A stretch of DNA of 64,000 bases from Desulfolutivibrio sulfodismutans DSM 3696 (GTDB taxonomy: Bacteria > Desulfobacterota > Desulfovibrionia > Desulfovibrionales > Desulfovibrionaceae), in NCBI RefSeq assembly GCF_013376455.1, contig NZ_CP045504.1, positions 3,369,001-3,433,000 of the forward strand. Direction: 5' to 3'. The translations under genes were made by a program, and so were the position numbers. Of this stretch, positions 26,565 through 34,807 are shown in pieces. The notes under the pieces were generated by a model. The model saw only the letters and a list, made by a program, of their open reading frames with translations, ran no database searches and was not told where the DNA came from. Position 1 is the first letter of the stretch, and the number at the start of each line of letters is the position of its first letter.

Positions 26565-29216
26565 TTAGAACGACTGTCCCATGCTGAAGCCAATCTGGTG
26601 CGGCCAGAGGTTTTGGCGATCCGCATCCAGGCCGTAGCCGTATTCCACCCGGATAAGTCCCATGGGCGAATACCAGCGGATTCCCGCGCCCACGGCCTTG
26701 TACAGATCCCAGTCCATATCCGTATGCTCAGCCCAGGAATTACCGGCGTCAAAGAACACCAGACCCCAGATGCCGTTGGACTTGCTGATGGGATAGATGG
26801 TCTCGATGTTGGTGAAGAACATGGCCCGGCCGCCGATACGCTCTCCGGTACGGGGATCCTGCGGCGAGATCTTGTTTTGCTCGTAACCGCGCACGTTCTC
26901 GATGCCGCCCAGGTAGAAGCGCTCAAAGACCGGGATGTCGCCGCCGCCGTTGTTGAACAGGACGCTCGCGCTGCCGCGCCAATGGAAGACCAGGTCCCAG
27001 GGCAGGGGGTGGAAGTAGTTGGACGTGATCGTGGGCCGGATGAAGTCGTCGCTGCCCTGCAGGATGCCGCCGGCGTATTCCAGGGACAGGGTGTTTTTCG
27101 TGCCCTTGGTGGGGCGGGTGGAGCTGTCGGTGGTGTCGCGGTCGATTTCAGCCGTCAGCGAACTGCTCCAGTGGGTGCCCTCGGAGTTGGCGATGACGCT
27201 GGAGGGATACCAGTTGGTGTTGAAGATGCGGTAGCGATCCAGGCGATAGGCCCAGGACAGAAGCGTGTATTCGCCCAGGGGATAGCCGAAGGTCAGCTTG
27301 CCGCCGACGGTTTCCTTGCTGTAGTCGTCGTACTTTTTATAGAGGTTGTACAGGGAGATGCCCGTGGTCAGGTTGGTGTCGTTGAACCGGGGATTCATGA
27401 GCGACAGGATGAACCGGCTGGACGTGCCGCTCAACATACCCTGGAACTTGGCGTTGTAGCCTTTCCCGAAGAGGTTGCGCTCCTCGACGGACCCGCCGAA
27501 GAACACGCTGTCGTAGGTCGAATACCCCGCGCCCAGGCTGAAGGCGCCGGTGTTTTTGTCCTTGACCTTGACCTTGAGATCCACCTCGGTGGGGTTCTCG
27601 GTGGGCACGGTCTCGATATCCACCTTCTCAAAGTAGTCCAGCCTGTCCAGACGCTCGTTGGAGCGACGGACCTTGTTGCCGCTGAACAGGTCGCCGTCGG
27701 CCAGGCGCATTTCCCGGCGGATGACGTTGTCCCGGGTCTTGTCGTTGCCTTCGATCTGCACCCGGCGGATGTAGACCCGGCGGCCTTTGTTGATCGTGTA
27801 GGCCACGTCGATGGATTTCTCGGCGTCGTTTTTCATGAGATCCACGTCGGCCTGGGCAAAGGCGTAGCCGAGGTCGCCGTAGATTTCCGTAAGCAGGTTC
27901 AGGTCGTCGCGGACAACGGAGCGGTCGAAGTAGGCGCCTTCCTCGGCCAGTTGGTCAAGCTTGATGATCTGCAGCAGGGCGTCGTTGTCCATGAGCAGAT
28001 CGCCGCTGAAGGTCACCTTGCCGACCTTGTAGCGGTCGCCCTCGTTGACCCGGAACACGACCGTGATGCCGTCGTCGCCGTATTCCACATCGGGCTGGCC
28101 GACCTTGATGTCCACATAGCCCCGGTTGGCGTAGAAATTCTCGATGGCCGCCGCGTCGCGCTCGAGCATCTCCTCTTTCAGGACGCCGCTGCCCGTGACC
28201 CAGGACCAGAAACGCCGCTCGGAGGTGGACAACTCGTCATGCAGCTCGTCGGCGTCCACCTTGCTGACGCCCTCGATTTTAACCTCGCGGATGTAGAGCT
28301 TTTTGGGCTCCTTGACGATGATGTTCAAGCGGGCGATGCGCGGATCGGTCTGCTCCAGCTCGTAGTTGACCTCGGTCTTGTAGAAGCCGTCCTTGCGGTA
28401 GAGCTCGCGAATCTTTTCCAGATCCTCGGCCAGAACCTTGAGGTTCAGGATGGAGCCGGCCTTGGTGCTCATGGTCTCCAGAATCTTGTCCTGGTCCACC
28501 TCGCCCGAGCCGATGACCCCGATGGCCTGGATGCGCGGTTTTTCCTTGACCACGAAGACCAGTTTCTTGCCGCCGGGGACGTTTTCCAGACGGATCTGCA
28601 CGTCGTCGAAATATCCGGTTTCAAAGAGGCGTTTGAGATCGTCGTTGACGGATTTGGGATCGTAGGGCTGGCCCACCTGGGTCTTGGCCTTGAGGATGAT
28701 GACATCCTTGTCCAGGATCTGGTTGCCTTCCACGGCCACATCCACGATGGCGTCGCCGGTCACCAGGAGCCCCCGGACCTTGCCGGCCAATTCCTTGGCG
28801 GCGGGTTCGAGCTGCATGACCTCCTTGGCCTGGGCGAACACCGACAGGGGCGCGCCGTCGGAGGCGGGGACCAGACGGCCGTCGATGCTTAAGGTCTCGC
28901 CGATCTGGGAGACGCTGCCGTACAGGGCATGGGTGGCCTTGGCCGCCGCGGCGAGCTTGCGGGCCGTCTGATCATCCATGGGCCCGGTGGGTTTCTCCGT
29001 GGCCACGGCAATGCCTTCCCGACGCAGATTCTCGGCCAGGATGCCCGGCAGACTGGCGGCGATCCCCTTCTGGTCGGAGGCGGTGTTGACCGCAAACGGC
29101 AAAACAAGAATCTTGGTTCCCGATTGTCCGGACTGGGCATGGGACGGGAGGGTGAAGGCCAAAACTGCCAAAATGGCGTAAAGAGCCGCCCGCCCCGTGG
29201 ATTTAAGTCCGTGCAT
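26565..29216 (-). CDS. bamA: outer-membrane assembly factor BamA with an extra N-terminal domain
   Basis: The 883-residue protein starts with a signal peptide ending near SHAQS. Residues about 30-130 form an additional alpha/beta domain (KILVLPFAVN, LYGSVSQIG) resembling TolB-N/CsgG-like domains. Five POTRA repeats follow (about 150-500), then the 16-strand barrel with the lid-lock motif VRGYEQ near 772 and a C-terminal phenylalanine. BamA inserts beta-barrel proteins into the outer membrane. The ATG at 29216 is preceded by GGAG; a GTG at 29228 is an alternative. It overlaps the lolD end by 14 bp. Confidence 0.95.
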   Translation of the reverse strand: MHGLKSTGRAALYAILAVLAFTLPSHAQSGQSGTKILVLPFAVNTASDQKGIAASLPGILAENLRREGIAVATEKPTGPMDDQTARKLAAAAKATHALYGSVSQIGETLSIDGRLVPASDGAPLSVFAQAKEVMQLEPAAKELAGKVRGLLVTGDAIVDVAVEGNQILDKDVIILKAKTQVGQPYDPKSVNDDLKRLFETGYFDDVQIRLENVPGGKKLVFVVKEKPRIQAIGVIGSGEVDQDKILETMSTKAGSILNLKVLAEDLEKIRELYRKDGFYKTEVNYELEQTDPRIARLNIIVKEPKKLYIREVKIEGVSKVDADELHDELSTSERRFWSWVTGSGVLKEEMLERDAAAIENFYANRGYVDIKVGQPDVEYGDDGITVVFRVNEGDRYKVGKVTFSGDLLMDNDALLQIIKLDQLAEEGAYFDRSVVRDDLNLLTEIYGDLGYAFAQADVDLMKNDAEKSIDVAYTINKGRRVYIRRVQIEGNDKTRDNVIRREMRLADGDLFSGNKVRRSNERLDRLDYFEKVDIETVPTENPTEVDLKVKVKDKNTGAFSLGAGYSTYDSVFFGGSVEERNLFGKGYNAKFQGMLSGTSSRFILSLMNPRFNDTNLTTGISLYNLYKKYDDYSKETVGGKLTFGYPLGEYTLLSWAYRLDRYRIFNTNWYPSSVIANSEGTHWSSSLTAEIDRDTTDSSTRPTKGTKNTLSLEYAGGILQGSDDFIRPTITSNYFHPLPWDLVFHWRGSASVLFNNGGGDIPVFERFYLGGIENVRGYEQNKISPQDPRTGERIGGRAMFFTNIETIYPISKSNGIWGLVFFDAGNSWAEHTDMDWDLYKAVGAGIRWYSPMGLIRVEYGYGLDADRQNLWPHQIGFSMGQSF

Positions 29217-29886
29217 AGAGTTCTCCACCGTGAAGTTCCAACCTTCGGCCCATGAGCGCGGCCAGGCTGTGGTTGTGGGTGACCACCACCAACGTCATGC
29301 CAAGTTCCTCGTTGAGGCGCGATAAGGCCTCTCCGACCCGGGAACCGGTATGTTCGTCCAGATTGCCGGTGGGTTCGTCGGCCAAAAGCAGTTTCGGCCG
29401 CATAAGAACGGCCCTGGCAATGGCCGCCCGCTGCCTCTCTCCCCCGGACAGTGTTGTTACCCTGTGTCCGGCCCTTTCATCAAGCCCCACGAGCGCCAGG
29501 GCGTCAGCGGCCAGGGACAGGGCCCCGGCATGGGGTAACCCTGCTATAAACCCAGGCATGGCAACGTTTTCCAAGGTTGTGAACTCCGGCAAAAGGTGGT
29601 GAAACTGGAAAACGAAGCCGATATCTTTGTTACGAATTTTTGCGGCCTGGGCCGGTTGCAGCGCGCCCATGTCGTTGCCGAGAAAAAAAATGTCGCCCGA
29701 GGTGGGAAGATCGAGTGCCCCCATGACATGCAACAGGGTGGTTTTGCCCGAGCCCGACGAGCCCAGAATGGCCATGGACTCACCGGCCTGGATGGTCAGG
29801 CTCACGTTTTTGAGCACGTCGATGCGTTCGGACGGTCCATGGTATTGCTTGGACACCCCGCGAAGCTCCATGAGCGCGTCATTCAT
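29203..29886 (-). CDS. lolD: lipoprotein-release ATPase LolD
   Basis: The 227-residue ABC ATPase has Walker A GSSGSGKTT (42-50), signature LSGGERQR near 144 and Walker B LLLADEPT near 163, with the LolD/MacB-type sequence FQFHHLLPEFT. With the LolC/E membrane subunit next to it, it extracts lipoproteins from the inner membrane. It overlaps lolC by 8 bp (ATGAATGA) and bamA by 14 bp. Confidence 0.95.
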   Translation of the reverse strand: MNDALMELRGVSKQYHGPSERIDVLKNVSLTIQAGESMAILGSSGSGKTTLLHVMGALDLPTSGDIFFLGNDMGALQPAQAAKIRNKDIGFVFQFHHLLPEFTTLENVAMPGFIAGLPHAGALSLAADALALVGLDERAGHRVTTLSGGERQRAAIARAVLMRPKLLLADEPTGNLDEHTGSRVGEALSRLNEELGMTLVVVTHNHSLAALMGRRLELHGGELYART

Positions 29887-31108
29887 GGCGCAACGCCTCC
29901 GCAGGCTTGAGCCTGGCGGCCTGGCGGGCCGGATACAGGGTGGCCAGAAAGCACATGGCCAGGGCCGTGGCCCCCACCAGGAGCACATCGCTTGCGGCCA
30001 GCCGGATGGGCAGGTAATCCATGGGGTAGACGTCGCTTGGAATCTTGATGAACTGGTAGCGGCCAAGGGCCCAGCTCACGGGCAGCCCCAGGGCGTAGCC
30101 CAGGGCCGTGCCCACCGCGCCGATGATGGCCCCCTGGAGCATGAACACCCGGCGGATGTTCTCGGCCGTGGCCCCCATGGACATGAGGATGGCGATGTCC
30201 TTGGTTTTTTCCATGACCAGCATGACCAGGGTGGTGATGATGCTAAACGATCCCACCAGGACGATCATGAGCAAGATGATGAACATGGCCGTCTTTTCCA
30301 GTTGCAGGGCCTTGAAAAGATTGCCGTTCATGTCGATCCAGGTGCGCACGTAGACCGGCATGCCCCCCAGGGCCTCGCGCACCTCCTGCGCCAGGGCGTC
30401 CACGGCGTAGACGTCGTCCACCCGAAGCTCGATGCCCGTGACCAGGTCGTGCTTGAAGCCCAGAAGATCCTGGGACGCGGCCAGATTCACGTAGGCCAGG
30501 GAGGTGTCGTATTCGAACATGCCGGAGCGGAAGATGCCGCGCACCACGAAGGTCTTGACCTTGGGGGTGAACCCGGCGGCGGACTGCCGTCCCGAGGGCG
30601 ACAGGATGTTCACGGCGCTGCCCACCGTGACCCCGGTGCGCTCGGCCAGCTCCTTGCCCAGGATGATGCCCGGGAACGATCCGGGGGCGTCCAGGTCGGA
30701 CAACTGGCCCTGCACCATGTCCCTGGGCAGGCTCAAGACCTCTCCGGCCGTGGCCGGGTCGATGCCGCGCAGGATCACGCCTTTGACCCCGCCGGAACTG
30801 CTGAGCATCACCTCCGTGTACACGAACGGGGTGGCTCCCAGGATGCCCGGGAGGGCGTCCAGCTTTTCGATGTTCACGCGGTAGTCGCGCATGGCCCCGC
30901 CCATGACCCCGGCCACCATGTGGGCGTTGACCCCCAGGATCTTGTCGCGCAGGTCCGTGGAGAACCCGTTCATGACGCCCAGGACCACGATCAAGGCGGC
31001 CACCCCCAGGCCCACCCCCAGGATGGAGATGAGCGAGATGACCGAGATGAACGACTGTTTGCGCCGGGCCGCCAGATAGCGCAGGGCGATGAACAGCTCG
31101 AATTTCAT
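29879..31108 (-). CDS. lolC: lipoprotein-releasing permease (LolC/LolE family)
   Basis: The 409-residue protein begins MKFELFIALRYL, has one N-terminal membrane helix (about 22-45), a periplasmic MacB-like domain and three C-terminal helices (about 270-400), the LolC/E layout. Only one permease gene is present, so it probably works as a homodimer (LolF-like) with LolD. ATG at 31108 is chosen over the longer frame that runs into lysS; GGAGG lies just upstream. Confidence 0.93.
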   Translation of the reverse strand: MKFELFIALRYLAARRKQSFISVISLISILGVGLGVAALIVVLGVMNGFSTDLRDKILGVNAHMVAGVMGGAMRDYRVNIEKLDALPGILGATPFVYTEVMLSSSGGVKGVILRGIDPATAGEVLSLPRDMVQGQLSDLDAPGSFPGIILGKELAERTGVTVGSAVNILSPSGRQSAAGFTPKVKTFVVRGIFRSGMFEYDTSLAYVNLAASQDLLGFKHDLVTGIELRVDDVYAVDALAQEVREALGGMPVYVRTWIDMNGNLFKALQLEKTAMFIILLMIVLVGSFSIITTLVMLVMEKTKDIAILMSMGATAENIRRVFMLQGAIIGAVGTALGYALGLPVSWALGRYQFIKIPSDVYPMDYLPIRLAASDVLLVGATALAMCFLATLYPARQAARLKPAEALRHE

Positions 31109-31110
31109 GA

Positions 31111-32700
31111 TCAGGAGGAGACCTCGGGGCGCAACAGCGGAAACAGGATGACCTCGCGGATGGAGGACTGGTCGGTCAAGAGCATGACCAGGCGGTCGAT
31201 GCCGATGCCCTGTCCGGCGGTCGGCGGCATGCCGTATTCCAGGGCCCGGATGTAATCTTCGTCCATGCGGTGGGCCTCGTCGTCGCCGGCCTCTTTCTCG
31301 CGCACCTGCTCTTCGAATCGCAGCCGCTGGTCCACGGGGTCGTTGAGCTCGGAAAAGGCGTTGGCCATCTCCCGCCCGGCGATAAAAAGCTCGAAGCGGT
31401 CGGTGATGTCCGGGTTGTCCTTGTTGCGCCGCGACAGGGGCGAGATGTCCGTGGGATAGTGGTAGATGAAATGGGGCTGGATGAGCCTGGGCTCGACAAA
31501 GATGTCGAAGAGCTTGGCCTGGACCTTGCCGAGCTTTTCGCCCTTGAGCACCTTTTCCCCGTTTTTCTCCACATGGGCCTTGGCCGCGTCGAAATCCAAA
31601 TACATCTCCGGGGACAGGCCGCCGATCTCCTCCAGGGACTGGTGGAAGGTCATGCGGGTCCAGTGCCCGGGCGTCAGGTCGATCTCCCGGCCCTGGTAAT
31701 CGACGACCGTTTTGCCGCAGACCTTTTCGGCGATGCGGGCGAAAAGGGCCTCGGTCAGGTCCATGAGATCCGTGAACCGGGCGTAGGCCCAATAGAACTC
31801 ACACATGGTGAATTCGGGGTTGTGCTGGGTGGAGATGCCCTCGTTGCGGAAATTGCGCCCGATCTCGTAGACCCGGTCGAAGCCGCCCACCACCAGGCGC
31901 TTCAGATACAGCTCCGGGGCGATGCGCATGTAAAGATCCATGTCCAGGGCGTTGTGGTGGGTCTCGAAGGGCTTGGCCGTGGCCCCGCCGGGGACGGCCT
32001 GCATCATGGGGGTCTCCACCTCGAGAAAACCGCGCTCGTTGAGGAAGCGGCGCATCTCGCCCACGATCAGGGTCCGCTTGCGGAAGATCTCCGAGGTCTT
32101 GGGGGTGACGATGAGATCCACATAGCGCTGGCGATAGCGTGTCTCCACGTCTTTTAACCCATGATACTTCTCGGGCAGGGGCCGAAACGACTTGGACAGC
32201 AGGCGTATTTCCGAACAGTGCAGCGTCAGCTCGCCGGTCTTGGTGCGAAACAGGGTTCCGGTCACGCCCACGATGTCGCCGATGTCGTATTTCTTGAACC
32301 GGGTGTAGGCGTCGGCGCCCATGTCATCGCGGGAGGCGAAACACTGGAGCCGTTCGGAGGCGTCCTGGAGGTTGAAAAAGGTGACCTTGCCGAAGGAGCG
32401 CAGGGAAACCATGCGTCCGGCGACCACGAAGCTGCGTCCGAGGTCGGCCAGGGCGGTTTCGTCGGCCGTTTCGTAATGGGCAAGGATATCCGGCAGGCTG
32501 TCGGATTTGACGAAGTCGTTGGGATAGATCTCACAGCCTTCGTCAAGGAGCTGGCAGGCCTTGGCGATGCGGTTTTTGAGCACTTCGTTGAGTTCGCCCC
32601 CTTTGTCGAGGGCCTCAAGCAGTGGTCGGAAATCTTCCACCCGGTCGGACTTCACCGGGAGTTTGAATGGCTTGCGCTTGGCGCGGTCGTCGGTACCCAA
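31111..32700 (-). CDS. lysS: lysyl-tRNA synthetase (class II)
   Basis: The protein (529 residues from the chosen start) has the OB-fold anticodon domain (GRMVSLRSFGKVTF) and class II core motifs: FLEVETPMM, the motif 2 loop FRNEGIS..HNPEFT, and motif 3 GIGIDRLVML. It charges tRNA-Lys. The start is uncertain: a TTG at 32700 has GGAG nine bases upstream and I prefer it; GTG codons at 32652 and 32640 are alternatives, and the frame reaches 32928 through the divergent tRNA gene, which cannot be coding. It heads the lysS-lolC-lolD-bamA-skp-fabZ operon. Confidence 0.92.
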   Translation of the reverse strand: MGTDDRAKRKPFKLPVKSDRVEDFRPLLEALDKGGELNEVLKNRIAKACQLLDEGCEIYPNDFVKSDSLPDILAHYETADETALADLGRSFVVAGRMVSLRSFGKVTFFNLQDASERLQCFASRDDMGADAYTRFKKYDIGDIVGVTGTLFRTKTGELTLHCSEIRLLSKSFRPLPEKYHGLKDVETRYRQRYVDLIVTPKTSEIFRKRTLIVGEMRRFLNERGFLEVETPMMQAVPGGATAKPFETHHNALDMDLYMRIAPELYLKRLVVGGFDRVYEIGRNFRNEGISTQHNPEFTMCEFYWAYARFTDLMDLTEALFARIAEKVCGKTVVDYQGREIDLTPGHWTRMTFHQSLEEIGGLSPEMYLDFDAAKAHVEKNGEKVLKGEKLGKVQAKLFDIFVEPRLIQPHFIYHYPTDISPLSRRNKDNPDITDRFELFIAGREMANAFSELNDPVDQRLRFEEQVREKEAGDDEAHRMDEDYIRALEYGMPPTAGQGIGIDRLVMLLTDQSSIREVILFPLLRPEVSS

Positions 32701-32865
32701 CTTGCGCGGCTCCAGTGTGTAAACGTGTCGGTCAAGCGGGTATGGGTACGAGAAATACGGCCAGCCGTCAAGGAAGGCCGTCAGGAAAAGCGGGCTGGGC
32801 GAAAAACGGGGTTGACGGATGACCTGTCGCTGGTTTAAGAAGCTCCCTCGCTTTTGACGAATTGT

Positions 32866-32941
32866 TCCCCGGTAGCTCAACCGGCAGAGCGGGTGGCTGT
32901 TAACCACTAGGTCGGGTGTTCGAATCACCCCCGGGGAGCCA
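32866..32941 (+). tRNA. tRNA-Asn (anticodon GTT)
   Basis: The acceptor arms TCCCCGG and CCGGGGA pair perfectly; D arm GCTC/GAGC, anticodon loop CTGTTAA (GTT), T arm GGGTG-TTCGAAT-CACCC, discriminator G and encoded CCA are all present in 76 bases. It is divergent from lysS. Confidence 0.98.
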
Positions 32942-32950
32942 GCAAATTCA

Positions 32951-32983
32951 AAGGGTTAGGTCGATACGGCCTAACCCTTTTTT
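32951..32983 (+). terminator. terminator of tRNA-Asn
   Basis: AAGGGTTAGG (32951-32960) pairs with 32970-32979 across a nine-base loop and runs into six Ts. Confidence 0.9.
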
Positions 32984-33013
32984 GCGTGGTGGCGGAGGTG
33001 TTCGCTATCCAGG

Positions 33014-33057
33014 TGTACCGCGCCACCTAGTTTTGTGTACAACGACGTTTAGTTTTG
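33014..33057. other. prophage terminus with two contiguous 22-bp transposase-binding-like repeats
   Basis: Units 33014-33035 and 33036-33057 share 16 of 22 positions: both begin TGTAC and end TAGTTTTG. MuA-type sites are 22 bp and lie back to back at the right end. CCAGG (33009-33013) is the candidate 5-bp target duplication. The mom stop lies inside the second unit. Confidence 0.7.
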
Positions 33058-33822
33058 ACCATCCTCCGGCTTCGGGTAGGGGAGCACGGGCAGCCGCAGT
33101 CGCTTGCGCCAACCAGGCTTGAGGAAGAACACATACCGGAACTGGCGGAAGGTGAGCCGGAGCGCCCGGTCGAGGCCCTCGCGGATAACCTTGCTCCTCC
33201 CTCCGCTCGTCCGGTGGGCCGTCACCAGCAAGTCATGGTAATAGTCACAATCCAGAAAGAGAAATTGCGACTTGTGGCTGCCGACGTAGAGGAAATTGGC
33301 CGCCTGGTAGACGACGCCCCAGCGGCCGCACCGTTCATCCGCAAAGCTCTGCACCCACCCGATCCACGGCATGACCTGCCGGATGTACCGGAACGAATAG
33401 GCGATGGCCATGCTCTCGGAGTTGCGGGGGCAGACGTCCGCCAGCCACATGCGGTTCAACTCCAGATATTCCGTGGTCCCCGTTCCCTCCACCACCTTCC
33501 CGGCCCGGGCAGGCTGTAGCGCATAGCCGAACGACAGCACCCCGGCCAGATTCCGGCGGAAGTAAACGCCGAGGTGGACATAGGAATTATTGACTACCCG
33601 GTGAGAGTAGTGGTGGCGCGTGACCAGCTCACGCGCCATAGCCGCTGGAATCGCCGCTACATAGAAATCGCGGCCGCCAAAACCAGCCACCGCCCATGCC
33701 CCCTTGATAAACCCCTTGTCCGTAGACGTGGGCGGATCGTAAACCCCCGGGTCTGGGGGATGGTGCGGCGGCCGCTTGGCGCGCCTTAACGCTCTGTCTC
33801 GGTTGTCAATGATCTCGGCCAT
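33049..33822 (-). CDS. mom: Mom-like DNA adenine modification protein
   Basis: This 257-residue protein matches Mom-type GNAT-fold proteins: VTRHHYSHRVVNNSYVHLG (conserved HHYS), then LELNRMWLAD, SMAIAYSFRYIR and YVGSHKS. Mom of phage Mu modifies adenines in phage DNA so that host restriction enzymes cannot cut. It lies at the very end of the prophage and its start overlaps com by 37 nt, as in Mu. ATG at 33822 with AGAGGAAC upstream is chosen; the longer frame starts inside com. Family identity is from pattern and position. Confidence 0.85.
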   Translation of the reverse strand: MAEIIDNRDRALRRAKRPPHHPPDPGVYDPPTSTDKGFIKGAWAVAGFGGRDFYVAAIPAAMARELVTRHHYSHRVVNNSYVHLGVYFRRNLAGVLSFGYALQPARAGKVVEGTGTTEYLELNRMWLADVCPRNSESMAIAYSFRYIRQVMPWIGWVQSFADERCGRWGVVYQAANFLYVGSHKSQFLFLDCDYYHDLLVTAHRTSGGRSKVIREGLDRALRLTFRQFRYVFFLKPGWRKRLRLPVLPYPKPEDGQN

Positions 33823-33983
33823 GGATGTTCCTCTTTCGAGGCTCCATGGCCTTCTGTGCCGGGGCTCGCGGCCCTCACGTGATTCACGGTCCCGCACCGG
33901 GGACACTTGATTGAGAGGCGGATCGCCTCCCCCTTACCCAGCAACCTCCCGCATTCTCCGCATCTGATCTCCTGCACGTCCAA
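33786..33983 (-). CDS. com: Com-like zinc-finger translational regulator
   Basis: The 65-residue protein has two CxxC pairs (Cys8/Cys11 and Cys27/Cys30) in IRCGECGRLL and IKCPRCGTVNH, the Com pattern. In Mu, Com binds the mom mRNA and opens its ribosome-binding site. The start is TTG at 33983, with GTG at 33977 as an alternative. It overlaps mom by 37 nt, which supports the same control. The 140 bp upstream hold no gene I can support. Confidence 0.85.
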   Translation of the reverse strand: MDVQEIRCGECGRLLGKGEAIRLSIKCPRCGTVNHVRAASPGTEGHGASKEEHPWPRSLTTETER

Positions 33984-34123
33984 CGCCTTTACAGGTTGCG
34001 CCTGCGCCTGCTACGCCCTGGTCACCCTTGGTCCCCCAGGGGAGGGAGCAGCCAGCGCAAGCTGGTGGTCCGGTGTTCCTGCACCGGGCCAGTGGGACGG
34101 CTCCACCCGTCCCGCCTGCTCCA

Positions 34124-34798
34124 CTATAAATGCTCGGCCAACTCTGGCCAGACGACGCCAGCCAGCACCACGGCCACATCCAGGGGCGTGGCCGCCTCAT
34201 CGATAGCCAGCTTGGCTCCGCGACGGGCGGCCTTGACGGCCGCGCCGTAGGCCAGCCACGTGGCCCGCTGGTAGACCACCAGATCCACGACCTGGCGCAG
34301 TGTCAGGGCCACGTCCACCCGGGCCAGGGCCGTCTGCTCGGCCACCAAAAACGGATAGGCTGCCGGGGTCAGCGGGTCCGGCGCGGTATCGGCCCGGGCC
34401 GCGTCATGCGCCGTATGTTGATATTCCAGGGTCTGCCCGTCGCCCGGCGTCAACACCATGAGCCGCCGCCGCTCGGCCTCGGCGTCGATGGCTGCGCAGG
34501 CCACCGCCTTGGCCGTCTCCAGATTTTCGGATGCGCCACCGGCCGGGACGGGGGCATTTTCCGGCCGCGAGACGATTGCGGTCCCGGCTGGAAACACCGC
34601 TGCCTGAACGGCCAGGGCCAGGGCGTCATCCAGGCAGCACAGGGCCACGGTCACCCCCCCGTCATCTGTCTCGATCAGATCCATCAGGTTGTGCCGATGG
34701 CTGGAGTATGCCAGATCTCCATCCACGGTCAGCCCCAGGGGGGCGAGGTCTGTCGCCAGGGCTTGGCGCGTGGGGGCGTGCAGAAACATATCGATCAT
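34124..34798 (-). CDS. phage tail-region protein of unknown function
   Basis: The 224-residue protein follows the two tail-tip paralogues. The first part resembles small phage baseplate-type proteins (LAYSSHRHNLMDLIETDDGG), the middle is alpha-helical and Ala-rich, and the end (PLDVAVVLAGVVWPELAEHL) has no recognised motif. No signal peptide or membrane helix is clear. Position between the tail-tip proteins and com suggests a structural or assembly role for the tail end. I do not recognise a family with confidence. Confidence 0.6.
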   Translation of the reverse strand: MIDMFLHAPTRQALATDLAPLGLTVDGDLAYSSHRHNLMDLIETDDGGVTVALCCLDDALALAVQAAVFPAGTAIVSRPENAPVPAGGASENLETAKAVACAAIDAEAERRRLMVLTPGDGQTLEYQHTAHDAARADTAPDPLTPAAYPFLVAEQTALARVDVALTLRQVVDLVVYQRATWLAYGAAVKAARRGAKLAIDEAATPLDVAVVLAGVVWPELAEHL

Positions 34799-34807
34799 AG
34801 GGCCTCC

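Noticed and set aside
26112-28892. 926-codon plus-strand open frame
   Set aside because: It is the antisense shadow of bamA and skp in GC-rich sequence, without a ribosome-binding site or known domain.
29627-31255. 542-codon plus-strand open frame
   Set aside because: Antisense of lolD/lolC, His/Gln/Asp-rich shadow composition.
33984-34123. 37-codon GTG-started ORF between the tail gene and com
   Set aside because: No recognisable sequence and no clear ribosome-binding site; the overlap of TAG with GTG is not enough.
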